Part shown: positions 1-6,603 of the stretch, in pieces | Layout: the number at the start of each line of letters is the position of its first letter | Position numbering within the stretch: the first letter of the stretch is position 1 | Origin: Caldilineaceae bacterium | GTDB lineage: Bacteria > Chloroflexota > Anaerolineae > Caldilineales > Caldilineaceae | Assembly: GCA_015494005.1 (NCBI GenBank) | Contig: WGCB01000653.1 | Coordinates: 1-6,899, forward strand | Reading direction: 5' to 3' | DNA: 6,899 nucleotides | Notes under the pieces: generated by a model | The model's database searches: none | What the model was told of the DNA's origin: nothing | Seen by the model: only the letters and a program-made list of their open reading frames with translations | Made by a program: the position numbers and the translations under genes

Positions 1-344
1 ACTTCCAGCTCTACGACCTGCGGGTCATCGTGGAGCGCATCGAGGGCCACTGCACCTGTGACATGCAGGTGGGGGACCACTTCTTCCTCCGAGGCGGCAA
101 GCTCTCCCTGCCCCCGGATGGCGACTTCTGCCTCTACGCCCTCCAGGCCGCCATCCCCCTGCTGCCGGCCAAGCAGCGCCCCAGCCACCCCGCGGACTGG
201 ATGGAGACGGACAGCCACGTCACCTGCCCGGACCCGGCCTGCCGTCTGATCATGCGCATCGAGCGCATCGGCCAGCGCACCCTCCGCCACGACGACGTGA
301 GCCCCATCCCCTGGGAGCCCGGCGAGCCCACGGACCAGGGCTGA
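1..344 (+). CDS. TIGR04076 family protein, 5'-truncated by window edge
   Basis: The reading frame is open from base 3 and gives 113 visible residues before a TGA stop. The visible part begins FQLYDLRVIVERIEGHC, which matches the usual start of this small family (a YDL-V-V-x-I-x-G-C pattern), so only a few N-terminal residues are missing. A GTG at position 30 is internal to the conserved block and is unlikely to be the true start. Family hallmarks seen are VGDHF with a following RGGKL, the GDFCLYALQ segment, a PLLPAKQR stretch and the VTCPDP motif near the C-terminus. There are five cysteines in all (HCTC, DFC, TCPDPAC), which would allow a metal or redox role, but the family has no established function. 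No signal peptide or membrane segment is seen in the visible part. It is convergent with the neighbouring operon, so it is probably not functionally linked to it. The family assignment is from remembered motifs; the function is unknown. Confidence 0.8.
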   Translation, partial: FQLYDLRVIVERIEGHCTCDMQVGDHFFLRGGKLSLPPDGDFCLYALQAAIPLLPAKQRPSHPADWMETDSHVTCPDPACRLIMRIERIGQRTLRHDDVSPIPWEPGEPTDQG

Positions 345-347
345 TCC

Positions 348-1337
348 TCACGCCAGCCGCTCCATCACCTGCCCCAGCAGCTTCACCGCCTCCAGCGGAT
401 CCGGCCCCAGGGGCGGGCCGAAGCTCAGGTGCGTCGCACCCCCAGCCACCAGAGGCGCCAGCCGCTCCGCCACCTCCCGAGGATCCCCCACCACGCCGAT
501 ACCCAGCATGCGCTCATCAACCAGGGAGACGGCCTTCTCCAGATCCCGCTCCACCATCATGGCCTGCTCGATGGGGCGGAAGTCCGCCCGCCCCAGGCCC
601 AGGCGAGCCAGGATCAACGGCCCCAGGGCGTGGCCGTAGTAGGCGATCTTCTCGGCCAGGGCCCGACGAGCCGCCTCCCGGTCCCGGGCCAGGGAGCCCC
701 AGACACAGGCCGCGAAGTCCAGGGGGCCCAGCGCCGGATCTCGGCGGGCCAGGCCAGGCTGGAGCAGCTCCCGGACCTGGAAGAAGTGCTCCGGCGGGAA
801 GAGGAGGGGCAGGACGCCGTCGGCCAGCTCCCCGGCCAGGGCCAGCATCTTGGGCCCCATGGCCCCCAGGTAGATGGGCGTGACCCGGCTGGGCGTGAAG
901 CGCAGGTAGGCCTCCTCCGTCCAGCGCAGGTGAGGACCGGCCAGGGCCACCCGCTCGCCTCGCAGCAGCCCCCGCACCGCCTGGATGGTCGCCCGCATCA
1001 GCCCCAGGGGACGCTCTTGGACCAGGCCGATCCACTTGAGGAACTCTCCCGCGCCGGCGGCCAGGCCCAGGTTGAAGCGCTGTCCGCTCAGCTCGTCCAG
1101 GGTGGCGGCCAGCATGGCCAGCTCCGCCGGGTGGATGGTGTAGGGGTTGAGGATGCCGCTGCCCAGCTGGATGCGCCGGGTGGCCTGGGCCAGGGCCGCC
1201 AGGATCACCGGGCCGCTGCGCAGGAAGAGGTCGTTGGAGACCCAGATCTGGTGGAAGCCAGCGGCCTCCGCGGCCTGGGCCAGGGCCGCGTACTCGGGCA
1301 GGGTCAAGTCGTTGTTCAGGCGCAGGCTGAAGCGCAC
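348..1337 (-). CDS. LLM class flavin/F420-dependent oxidoreductase, Mer-like
   Basis: This 329-residue protein belongs to the luciferase-like monooxygenase (TIM-barrel) superfamily, whose members use FMN or coenzyme F420 for hydride transfer or monooxygenation. Visible hallmarks are the N-terminal beta strand MRFSLRLNN, the AEAAGF-x-x-IWVSND segment (about 23-36), the GSGILNPYTIHPAELA block (59-74, very like the NPYT-x-HPA of methylene-tetrahydromethanopterin reductases), the LDELSGQRFNLGLAAGAGE glycine-rich turn (80-98), and YLGAMGPKMLALAGELADGVL (156-176). The start is a GTG one base after the TGA stop of the RidA gene (TGA-C-GTG). A G-rich stretch 8 nt upstream is only a weak ribosome site, so translational coupling is plausible. 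It is the last gene of the operon. The length is normal for Mer-like members. Whether the cofactor is F420 or FMN and what the substrate is cannot be decided here. The LLM fold is near certain; the Mer-like subgroup is a motif-based inference. Confidence 0.9.
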   Translation of the reverse strand: MRFSLRLNNDLTLPEYAALAQAAEAAGFHQIWVSNDLFLRSGPVILAALAQATRRIQLGSGILNPYTIHPAELAMLAATLDELSGQRFNLGLAAGAGEFLKWIGLVQERPLGLMRATIQAVRGLLRGERVALAGPHLRWTEEAYLRFTPSRVTPIYLGAMGPKMLALAGELADGVLPLLFPPEHFFQVRELLQPGLARRDPALGPLDFAACVWGSLARDREAARRALAEKIAYYGHALGPLILARLGLGRADFRPIEQAMMVERDLEKAVSLVDERMLGIGVVGDPREVAERLAPLVAGGATHLSFGPPLGPDPLEAVKLLGQVMERLA

Positions 1338-1338
1338 G

Positions 1339-1731
1339 TCAGGGATCCCCCGCGCCCACCACCGCCTCGACCTCCATCTCCACCAGGTACTCGGGCCCCA
1401 CCAGCCGGGCCTCCACCAGGGTGTTCACCGGGCGGATGTGGCCGAAGCGCTCCCCGTGGACCCGGGCCACCTGCTCCCAGTGGCGGATATCGCTGACGAA
1501 GATGCGCACCCGCACCACGTCCTCCAGGCGGCCGCCCAGGGCCTGGATGGCCCGCTCGATCTTGTCGATGATGAAGCGGGTCTGGGCCGCCGCGTCCGCC
1601 CCCACCACCCGACCGTCCGGTCCGCTGGCCGTGGTCCCCGCCACCAGGATGCGATCCCCGACGCGCAGGGCCCGGCTGTAGCCGGCCATCTCCTCCCAGG
1701 GGGTGCCGCTGCTGAACGTCTCTTTGCCCAT
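1339..1731 (-). CDS. RidA/YjgF/UK114 family protein, lacking canonical Arg
   Basis: This 130-residue cytoplasmic protein has the chorismate-mutase-like RidA fold, usually a homotrimer with active sites between subunits. Typical features are GYSRALRVGDRILVAGTTA (17-35), the AAAQTRFIIDKIERAIQALGG helix (47-67), LEDVVRVRIFVSDI (69-82), and the C-terminal VEARL...YLVEMEVEAV strand region (106-124). Aligning VEARL with VEVARL of enteric RidA puts Val102 where the catalytic Arg105 sits, although Glu118 fits the conserved Glu120. Canonical RidA hydrolyses reactive enamines/imines such as 2-aminoacrylate; members without this Arg generally lack that activity and their roles are poorly known. The ATG start has a strong ribosome site. 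The gene lies 30 nt after the M24 peptidase gene and 1 nt before the LLM gene. Pairing of a RidA-like protein with an LLM enzyme recalls RutC and RutA of pyrimidine breakdown, but this is only an analogy. Family sure; activity open. Confidence 0.92.
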   Translation of the reverse strand: MGKETFSSGTPWEEMAGYSRALRVGDRILVAGTTASGPDGRVVGADAAAQTRFIIDKIERAIQALGGRLEDVVRVRIFVSDIRHWEQVARVHGERFGHIRPVNTLVEARLVGPEYLVEMEVEAVVGAGDP

Positions 1732-1739
1732 GACGAAAT

Positions 1740-1747
1740 CTCCTCTC
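1740..1747 (-). promoter_or_regulatory. Ribosome binding site of the RidA-family gene
   Basis: The minus strand reads GAGAGGAG, followed by 8 nt and the ATG at 1731. This is a good Shine-Dalgarno match at normal spacing and fixes the start. It shows the gene has independent translation initiation inside the operon. Confidence 0.8.
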
Positions 1748-1761
1748 GGATTGGCAACAGG

Positions 1762-2907
1762 CTACTCCACCACGTGCAGCTCCTGGAAGCCCTGGGTCAG
1801 GGGCTGGCCGCCCCCGGGACCGACCACCACCACATCCTCCACCCGGGCGCCCAGGCGGCGGGGGATGAAGATGCTGGGCTCCACGGTGAAGCACATGCCC
1901 TCCTCCAGGAGCGTCTCGTCCCCGGCGGTGAGGAAAGGGGGCTCGTGGACATCCATGCCGATGCCGTGGCCCAGCCGGTGACGGAAGGCCTCCCCGTAGC
2001 CGGCCTGGGCGATCACCTCCCGGGCGGCGGCGTCGGCCTGGGCGCAGGTGCGGCCCGGTCCCAGGGCCGCCATGCCCGCGGCCTGGGCCGCCATGACCAG
2101 CTGGTAGCAGCGGCGATACTCCGGGTCCGGCTCCCCGAAGAAGACGGAGCGACCGTAGTCGTAGCAGTAGCCCTGGTAGGCCGCGCCGAAATCGAAGGAG
2201 ATCGAGACCGGCGGCTCCAGGGGCACCTGCAGCACCTCCGCCCGGTTGGTGAAGTCGAAGGGGTAGTTGGGCCCCATGTTGTAGAAGGCGGTGACGAAGG
2301 AGTGGGTGTCCGCGCCGTGACGCTTGAGCTGGTAGTTCACCTCGGTGATGAGGTCCAGGTTGGTCATGCCGTGGCGCAGGCGGCGGAGGGTGGCCTGGTA
2401 GGCCGCCTCGGTGATGGCCCCGGCCTGGCGCAGGATGGCGATCTCCTCCGGGCTCTTGATGCGGCGCAGGGGCATGATCAGGGGCGAGGCCAGGGTGAAC
2501 TGGGCTTCGGGCAGGAGCCGCTGCAGGTGGATCAAGGTCTCGGCCCAGGCCCGATCCTCCAGGGCCACCCTGGCCCGGCCGCGGATGCCCAGGCTGTTCA
2601 GCGTGTCCCGGGCCAGCTGGGACGGATCCCCCGCGTCGGGCAGGACCCGCACCCGGGCTCCGGGCAAGGGTCCCAGGTGGAACTCGGCCAGCATTCGGGG
2701 CAGGGTGAGGATGGGCTGGCCGTCCTGGGGGATCCAGGCGCCGGTGAGCCACTCCCCGGGGTAGTGGGTATAGCCGAAGTTGGGCTCCTCCCGAGGGATG
2801 CCGGTCAAGTACTGGAGGCTGGCGGAGATGGGTAGGAAGAGGAGATCCACCCGCTGGTCTGCCATGCGGGCCTGGACGGCCTGGAGTCGTTGGCTGTAGT
2901 CGGGCAT
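1762..2907 (-). CDS. M24 family metallopeptidase (Xaa-Pro peptidase-like)
   Basis: The 381-residue product has the two-domain layout of aminopeptidase P, prolidase and creatinase: an N-terminal creatinase-like domain (about 1-145), then a pita-bread catalytic domain starting near LRRIKSPEEIAILRQAG (147-163). All five dinuclear-metal ligands can be placed: Asp239 in FDFGA, Asp250 in GYCYDYGRS, His314 in RLGHGIGMDVHEPP, Glu343 in TVEP and Glu357 in RVED. His310 and His321 match the accessory histidines of E. coli aminopeptidase P (His350, His361). There is no histidine at all between residues 202 and 310, so the substrate-site His (His243 in aminopeptidase P, His232 in creatinase) is missing. 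The frame stays open far upstream, but that part is antisense/overlap with the permease gene. I chose ATG 2907 because of the GAGGAG 10 nt upstream; an ATG at 2925, overlapping the permease stop as ATGA, would add six residues. Likely role: cleavage of imported peptides or a related amide. Fold sure, exact substrate unknown. Confidence 0.9.
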   Translation of the reverse strand: MPDYSQRLQAVQARMADQRVDLLFLPISASLQYLTGIPREEPNFGYTHYPGEWLTGAWIPQDGQPILTLPRMLAEFHLGPLPGARVRVLPDAGDPSQLARDTLNSLGIRGRARVALEDRAWAETLIHLQRLLPEAQFTLASPLIMPLRRIKSPEEIAILRQAGAITEAAYQATLRRLRHGMTNLDLITEVNYQLKRHGADTHSFVTAFYNMGPNYPFDFTNRAEVLQVPLEPPVSISFDFGAAYQGYCYDYGRSVFFGEPDPEYRRCYQLVMAAQAAGMAALGPGRTCAQADAAAREVIAQAGYGEAFRHRLGHGIGMDVHEPPFLTAGDETLLEEGMCFTVEPSIFIPRRLGARVEDVVVVGPGGGQPLTQGFQELHVVE

Positions 2908-2917
2908 GGAAGCGACT

Positions 2918-2923
2918 CTCCTC
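2918..2923 (-). promoter_or_regulatory. Ribosome binding site of the M24 gene, fused to permease stop
   Basis: The minus strand reads ATGAGGAG: the TGA stop of the upstream permease (2922-2924) runs straight into GAGGAG. This supports initiation at ATG 2907 (10 nt spacing) and suggests that ribosomes ending the permease can re-initiate on the peptidase. The competing ATG at 2925 has no purine-rich sequence in front of it. Confidence 0.65.
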
Positions 2924-3815
2924 ATTTGCGCAGCCGGGGATCCAGAGCGTCCCGGATGCCGTCCCCCAGGAAGTTGAAGGCGATGACCACGGTGAAGATA
3001 GCCAGGCCCGGGAAGGCGGCCATCCACCACTGGTCGAAGTAGGCGATGCCGTCGGCCACCATGCGCCCCCACTCCGGGGTGGAGGGCTCCGGTCCCAGGC
3101 CCAGGAAGCTGAGCCCGGCGAAGACCAGGATGGCGTTGCCCAGGTCGATGGTGGCCAGGACCACGGCCGGGGCCAGGCAGTTGGGCAGGACCGTGCGCCA
3201 GAGGATGCGGCCGTGGGGCACGCCCAGGGCTCGGGCCGCCTCCACGAACTCCTGGGACTTCACCCCCAGAACCAGGGAGCGGACCACCCGGGCGTAGTTG
3301 GGCCACCAGACCACCACCATGGCCACGATGGCGTTGATCAGGCTGGGGCCCAGGGCGGCGGCCACGGCCATGGCCAGGATGATGGTGGGGAAGGCCAGGA
3401 AGACCTCCGTGGCCCGCATGGTGAGCTCGTCGAACCAGCCGCCGATGAAGCCGGCCAGCGCGCCCACCCCGGTGCCGATGATCCCGGCCACGATGACCAC
3501 CATCACCCCCGCGGGCAGGGAGAGGCGACCGCCGTAGAGCACCCGGCTGAAGACGTCCCGGCCCAACTGATCCGTGCCGAACCAGTGCTGCTCCGATGGC
3601 CCCTGGAGTCGGTTGGCGATGTCCTGCTCCAAGGGGGCGTAGGGGGCCAGGACTGGGGCCAGGAGGCTGATGAGGACCCAGGCGGTGAAGAGGATCACCC
3701 CCAGGGTGGCCAGGGGCTTCCCGCGCAGGAAGCGCCCCAGGACTGTCCAGGTGCTGGGCTGGGGGCGCAGAACGGGTTCGGCATCCTGGGGCAGAGCCAG
3801 GGATGGGCTGCTCAT
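2922..3815 (-). CDS. ABC transporter permease, DppC/OppC type
   Basis: This 297-residue inner-membrane protein is one of the two channel subunits of a peptide/nickel/opine-class importer. It has a cytoplasmic N-terminal tail, then a first membrane helix (about 37-59, the OppC N-terminal domain), followed by the family signature HWFGTDQLGRDVFSRVLYG (77-95). The BPD_transp_1 domain follows, with helices near 102-124, 143-165, 213-235 and 264-286. The EAA loop that docks the ATPase is clear at about 190-211 (EFVEAARALGVP, then RTVLPN). The end GDGIRDALDPRLRK is typical and the length is normal for the family. It follows the DppB-type gene by 19 nt and overlaps the possible ATGA start of the M24 gene. 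There is no purine-rich Shine-Dalgarno before its ATG, so its translation may depend on the upstream permease. The ATPase partners are not in this window. The substrate class is inferred from the family, not shown. Confidence 0.95.
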   Translation of the reverse strand: MSSPSLALPQDAEPVLRPQPSTWTVLGRFLRGKPLATLGVILFTAWVLISLLAPVLAPYAPLEQDIANRLQGPSEQHWFGTDQLGRDVFSRVLYGGRLSLPAGVMVVIVAGIIGTGVGALAGFIGGWFDELTMRATEVFLAFPTIILAMAVAAALGPSLINAIVAMVVVWWPNYARVVRSLVLGVKSQEFVEAARALGVPHGRILWRTVLPNCLAPAVVLATIDLGNAILVFAGLSFLGLGPEPSTPEWGRMVADGIAYFDQWWMAAFPGLAIFTVVIAFNFLGDGIRDALDPRLRK

Positions 3816-3834
3816 GACAGGGCGGCTCGCAGAT

Positions 3835-4854
3835 TCAGGAGGCCCGCAGGCGCGGGTCCAGGACGAAGTAGAGCACGTCCACCACCAGGTTGGTGACGAT
3901 GAAGATGAGGGCGATGACCATGCTCACCCCCATGATGGCCGGGAAATCCAGGGAGGTGGAGGCCCGGTAGGCGTACTGGCCGATGCCCGGCCAGGCGAAG
4001 ATGTTCTCGATGAGCACGGTCCCGGCCAGCAGGTTGCCGTAGGAGAAGCCGATGACCGTCACCACCGGGATGAGGGCGTTGCGCAGGGCGTGGCGGGTCA
4101 GAGTGGTGCGGGTGGGCAGCCCCTTGGCCCGAGCCGTGCGGATGTAGTCCTGGCTCAGCACCTCCAGCATGGCCGAGCGGGTGACCCGGGTGATGAGCCC
4201 GGTGGTGTAGGCCCCCAGGACCAGCGCGGGGAGCACCAGGTGGGCCAGGGCATTGCGCAGGACGACCCAATCCCGGGCCAGGAAGGCGTCCACGGTGAGG
4301 AGGCCGGTGACCGCCGGCGGGGGCTCCAGACCCACGTCCAGGCGACCGGGGCCCACGGCCCATCCCAGGCGGGCGTAGAAAAAGAAGAGGGCCAGCAGGG
4401 CCAGCCAGAAGACGGGCATGCTCACCCCGAAGAGGGAGACCACCCGCACCCCGTGGTCCAGCCAGCTGTTCCGCCACAGGGCCGAGGCCAGCCCCAGGAT
4501 CAGCCCCAGGATGGCCCCGAAGAGGATGGAGGCGGTGGCCAGCTCCAGGGTCGCGGGCAGGAAGGCCCGCAGATCCTCCAGCACCGGCCGTCGGCTCTTG
4601 ATGGAGCGGCCCAGGTCCCCCTGGAGTAGGTTGCCCAGGTAGATGAGGTACTGCTGGGGCAGGGGTTTGTCCAGCCCCCACTCAGCGCGGAAGGCGGCCA
4701 CGATCTCCGGGTCCGACATGGCCTTCTGCCCCAGGTTGGCCGTCACCGGGTCCGCGGGGACGGCGTGGGAGATGACGAAGGCCATCAGGGTGATCCCGAA
4801 GAGCAGGGGGATGGTCAGGGCCAGACGGCGCAGGATGTAGCGGTAGACGGGCAT
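3835..4854 (-). CDS. ABC transporter permease, DppB/OppB type
   Basis: This 339-residue protein is the other channel subunit. It begins MPVYRYILRRLALTIPLLFG, the usual OppB-type start followed by the first membrane helix (10-30). The external loop contains the ADPV and LGLDKPLPQQYLIYLGNLLQGDLGRS-like segments (33-84) typical of the family. Further helices lie near 101-123, 138-160, 205-225, 262-285 and 305-328. The EAA loop is at about 236-263 (DYIRTARAKGLP, then HALRNALIP), and the IENIFAWPGIGQYAYRA signature is at 282-298. The C-terminus is VLDPRLRAS. The start matches the family N-terminus, but the bases before the ATG are pyrimidine-rich (AACCCTCCC), so no Shine-Dalgarno is present. It lies 63 nt after the binding-protein gene, with a strong stem-loop between them. 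The family assignment is secure; peptide as the substrate is an inference from family and from the downstream peptidase. Confidence 0.95.
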   Translation of the reverse strand: MPVYRYILRRLALTIPLLFGITLMAFVISHAVPADPVTANLGQKAMSDPEIVAAFRAEWGLDKPLPQQYLIYLGNLLQGDLGRSIKSRRPVLEDLRAFLPATLELATASILFGAILGLILGLASALWRNSWLDHGVRVVSLFGVSMPVFWLALLALFFFYARLGWAVGPGRLDVGLEPPPAVTGLLTVDAFLARDWVVLRNALAHLVLPALVLGAYTTGLITRVTRSAMLEVLSQDYIRTARAKGLPTRTTLTRHALRNALIPVVTVIGFSYGNLLAGTVLIENIFAWPGIGQYAYRASTSLDFPAIMGVSMVIALIFIVTNLVVDVLYFVLDPRLRAS

Positions 4855-4874
4855 GGGAGGGTTGGTTGCCTGGC

Positions 4875-4909
4875 CGGCTTCCGGGAAGCTGGGTGCTTCC
4901 CGGAAGCCG
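4875..4909 (-). repeat. Perfect 15-bp stem-loop between binding-protein and permease genes
   Basis: Two 15-bp arms (4875-4889 and 4895-4909) are perfect inverted repeats around a 5-nt loop. The structure begins 8 nt after the TAG stop of the binding-protein gene and ends 20 nt before the permease ATG. Each arm is itself an odd palindrome, GCTTCC(G or C)GGAAGC, at 4877-4889 and 4895-4907. No U-run follows on the minus strand, so it is not a standard intrinsic terminator. The position fits a 3' stabiliser and partial attenuator that raises binding-protein mRNA over permease mRNA, a known arrangement in importer operons. A protein-binding double site is the alternative reading. Confidence 0.85.
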
Positions 4910-4917
4910 AGCGGTTG

Positions 4918-6585
4918 CTACTTGCTGAGCAGGGAGACGTCCACCCGCCACTGGGGATTGTAGACGAAGCCCTGCAGCTGGGCGTTGAGGCCGATCTGCA
5001 GGCCCGGTTGCACCAGGGGAGCGTAGGGGCCCTTCTCCATCAGATAGTCCTGCATCTGCCGGAAGAGCTGCTCCCGGATCGCATCGTCCGTCTCCACCTT
5101 CAGCTGATCCCGCAGGGCCAGGATCTCCGGATCCGCGTTCTCGCTGGTCCAGTTCAGCCGCTTGCCCACCACGCCATCAGGCAGGAACTCCACGTAGTCC
5201 AGGGAGTCCCGGTAGTCGGGCAGCCAGAGCCAGAGGCCGAAGGGTTCGGTGCCCTGGCGGTAGGCCTCCAGGGCCACCTGGATCTCCGCGGGGGCCAGGG
5301 TGATGTTGAATCCGGCCTCGTTCAGGTCCGCCTGGACCTTCTGGGCGAAGGTGCCGAAGTTGATGCCGGCGAAGGTGAAGTCCGGGTAGGCCAGCTCGGC
5401 CTCCAGGCCGTCCCCGTAGCCAGCCTCGGCCAGGAGAGCCTTGGCCTTCTCCACGTCCCGGCTGGGGCCCGAGTTGGGCGGGTAGGCGCCCAGGAAGCCC
5501 ACGGGCAGCATGGAGGCGGGGGTCACGGACTGGCCGCCGGCCAGCAGGCGGATGCCCTCGTAGTCCAGGGCGTAGCGCACCGCGGCCATCACCGTGGGGT
5601 CGCTGAAGGGGCCGCCGATCTCCGGGTCCATGTTCCCCTTCAGGAAGACCAGGGTGTCGCTCAGGCCCTGGAAGACCTCCACGTTGGGGTTGCCCTCCAG
5701 GGAGGCCACCTGGTCCGCGTTCAGGTCCATGGCGATGTCGATGTCCCCGGCCTCCAGCTGGATCTTCTGGGTGGCGGCCTCGGGGATGTTGCGGAAGATG
5801 ACCCGGGCCATGGCCGGGGGATCCCCGGGGTAGTTCTCGTTGCGCACCAGCACCGTCTCCACGCCCGGCTCCCAGCTCTCCAGGACGTAGGGGCCGCTGC
5901 CGGCAGAGTTCTGGTTCAGCCACTCCTCGGCCGTGTCCGCGGTGGCCGCGTCCTCTCCGGCCGTGCCGCCATGGGCCTCCACCTCCGCCTGGTTCAGCAC
6001 GCTGAAGGCGCCGAAGACCAGCTTGGCCAGGATGGCCGGGTCCGGCTGGGTCAGGGTGAGGACCACCGTGCCCTCGTCCGGGGCCTCCACCGAGGCGATG
6101 GTCTCGGCCAGGAAGGAGGGGTTGCCAGTGATGTTCTTCAGCCGGTTGAAGGAGAAGACCACGTCGCTGGCCGTCACCGGGTCTCCGTTGCTGAAGACGG
6201 CATCCGGGTCCAGGGTGAAGGTGTAGACCGTGCCGTCGTCGGAGATCTCCCAGCGGGTGGCCAGGTCCGGGATGACCTTCTCCACCGAGTCCGGCGGGAA
6301 GGTGACCAGGGTCTGGTAGGTGGCCTTGTGGATGATGGAGGGCAGGGTCTCGAAGGAGCGGGCCGGGTCCAGGGAGGCGGTGTCCTCCGCAATGGCGATG
6401 ATGAGGGTGTCGCTCGCCTCGGGCATGGCCTGGGCAGGCTGGGCCTCGGCGGCCTGGCCCTCCTCCGCCGCCTGGGGGGCTTCCGCTGCCGGTGCGGACG
6501 GGGCCGCGGGGGCCGCGCAACCCGCCACCACCAGGATGATCCCGATCAGCAGGGCGGAAAGCAGGATACGAAGTCTGGAAGTCAT
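4918..6585 (-). CDS. ABC transporter substrate-binding lipoprotein, family 5 (peptide/nickel/opine type)
   Basis: This 555-residue protein is the solute receptor of the importer, acting outside the cytoplasmic membrane. It begins with a basic N-region (MTSRLR), a hydrophobic stretch (8-21) and the lipobox VAGC, with the lipidated Cys at 23. An Ala/Pro/Glu-rich linker (24-57) follows, then the mature domain from about DTLIIAIAEDTASLDPARSF (59-78). The SBP_bac_5 signature is visible as FTLDPDAVFSNGDPVTASDV (123-142), with SFNRLKNI after it, and the SGPYVLESWEPG hinge-region motif is at 230-241. A typical AKALLAEAGY is at 381-390. The C-terminus ends with WRVDVSLLSK. Length is usual for the family. 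The start is fixed by AGGAGGAG 7 nt upstream. As the first gene of the operon with the best ribosome site, it should be the most highly made product. Ligand specificity cannot be read from the sequence; the downstream peptidase favours a peptide or peptide-like ligand. Confidence 0.95.
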   Translation of the reverse strand: MTSRLRILLSALLIGIILVVAGCAAPAAPSAPAAEAPQAAEEGQAAEAQPAQAMPEASDTLIIAIAEDTASLDPARSFETLPSIIHKATYQTLVTFPPDSVEKVIPDLATRWEISDDGTVYTFTLDPDAVFSNGDPVTASDVVFSFNRLKNITGNPSFLAETIASVEAPDEGTVVLTLTQPDPAILAKLVFGAFSVLNQAEVEAHGGTAGEDAATADTAEEWLNQNSAGSGPYVLESWEPGVETVLVRNENYPGDPPAMARVIFRNIPEAATQKIQLEAGDIDIAMDLNADQVASLEGNPNVEVFQGLSDTLVFLKGNMDPEIGGPFSDPTVMAAVRYALDYEGIRLLAGGQSVTPASMLPVGFLGAYPPNSGPSRDVEKAKALLAEAGYGDGLEAELAYPDFTFAGINFGTFAQKVQADLNEAGFNITLAPAEIQVALEAYRQGTEPFGLWLWLPDYRDSLDYVEFLPDGVVGKRLNWTSENADPEILALRDQLKVETDDAIREQLFRQMQDYLMEKGPYAPLVQPGLQIGLNAQLQGFVYNPQWRVDVSLLSK

Positions 6586-6592
6586 GTGGCAT

Positions 6593-6600
6593 CTCCTCCT
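6593..6600 (-). promoter_or_regulatory. Strong ribosome binding site of the binding-protein gene
   Basis: The minus strand reads AGGAGGAG, then 7 nt, then the ATG at 6585. It is the best Shine-Dalgarno in the operon. An out-of-frame ATG at 6592 abuts this site too closely to be used. Confidence 0.9.
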
Positions 6601-6603
6601 TGT

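Noticed and set aside
308..342. Possible terminator between the converging genes (CCCTGG/CCAGGG and AGCCC/GGGCT pairings)
   Set aside because: Stems are only 5-6 bp with long loops, lie inside the coding end of the small protein, and no T-run follows on either strand.
429..1496. 355-codon rightward open frame antisense to the LLM gene
   Set aside because: Gln/Gly/Pro/Arg-rich composition typical of antisense frames; the LLM motifs on the other strand are unambiguous.
1147..2835. 562-codon rightward open frame antisense to the RidA-like and M24 genes
   Set aside because: Same shadow effect; no family motif, no ribosome site, and it runs across several well-supported leftward genes.
1762..2907. 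Reading the M24 gene as a creatinase
   Set aside because: Creatinase has lost the metal ligands but keeps its catalytic His; this protein shows the opposite pattern, so a metal-dependent hydrolase fits better.
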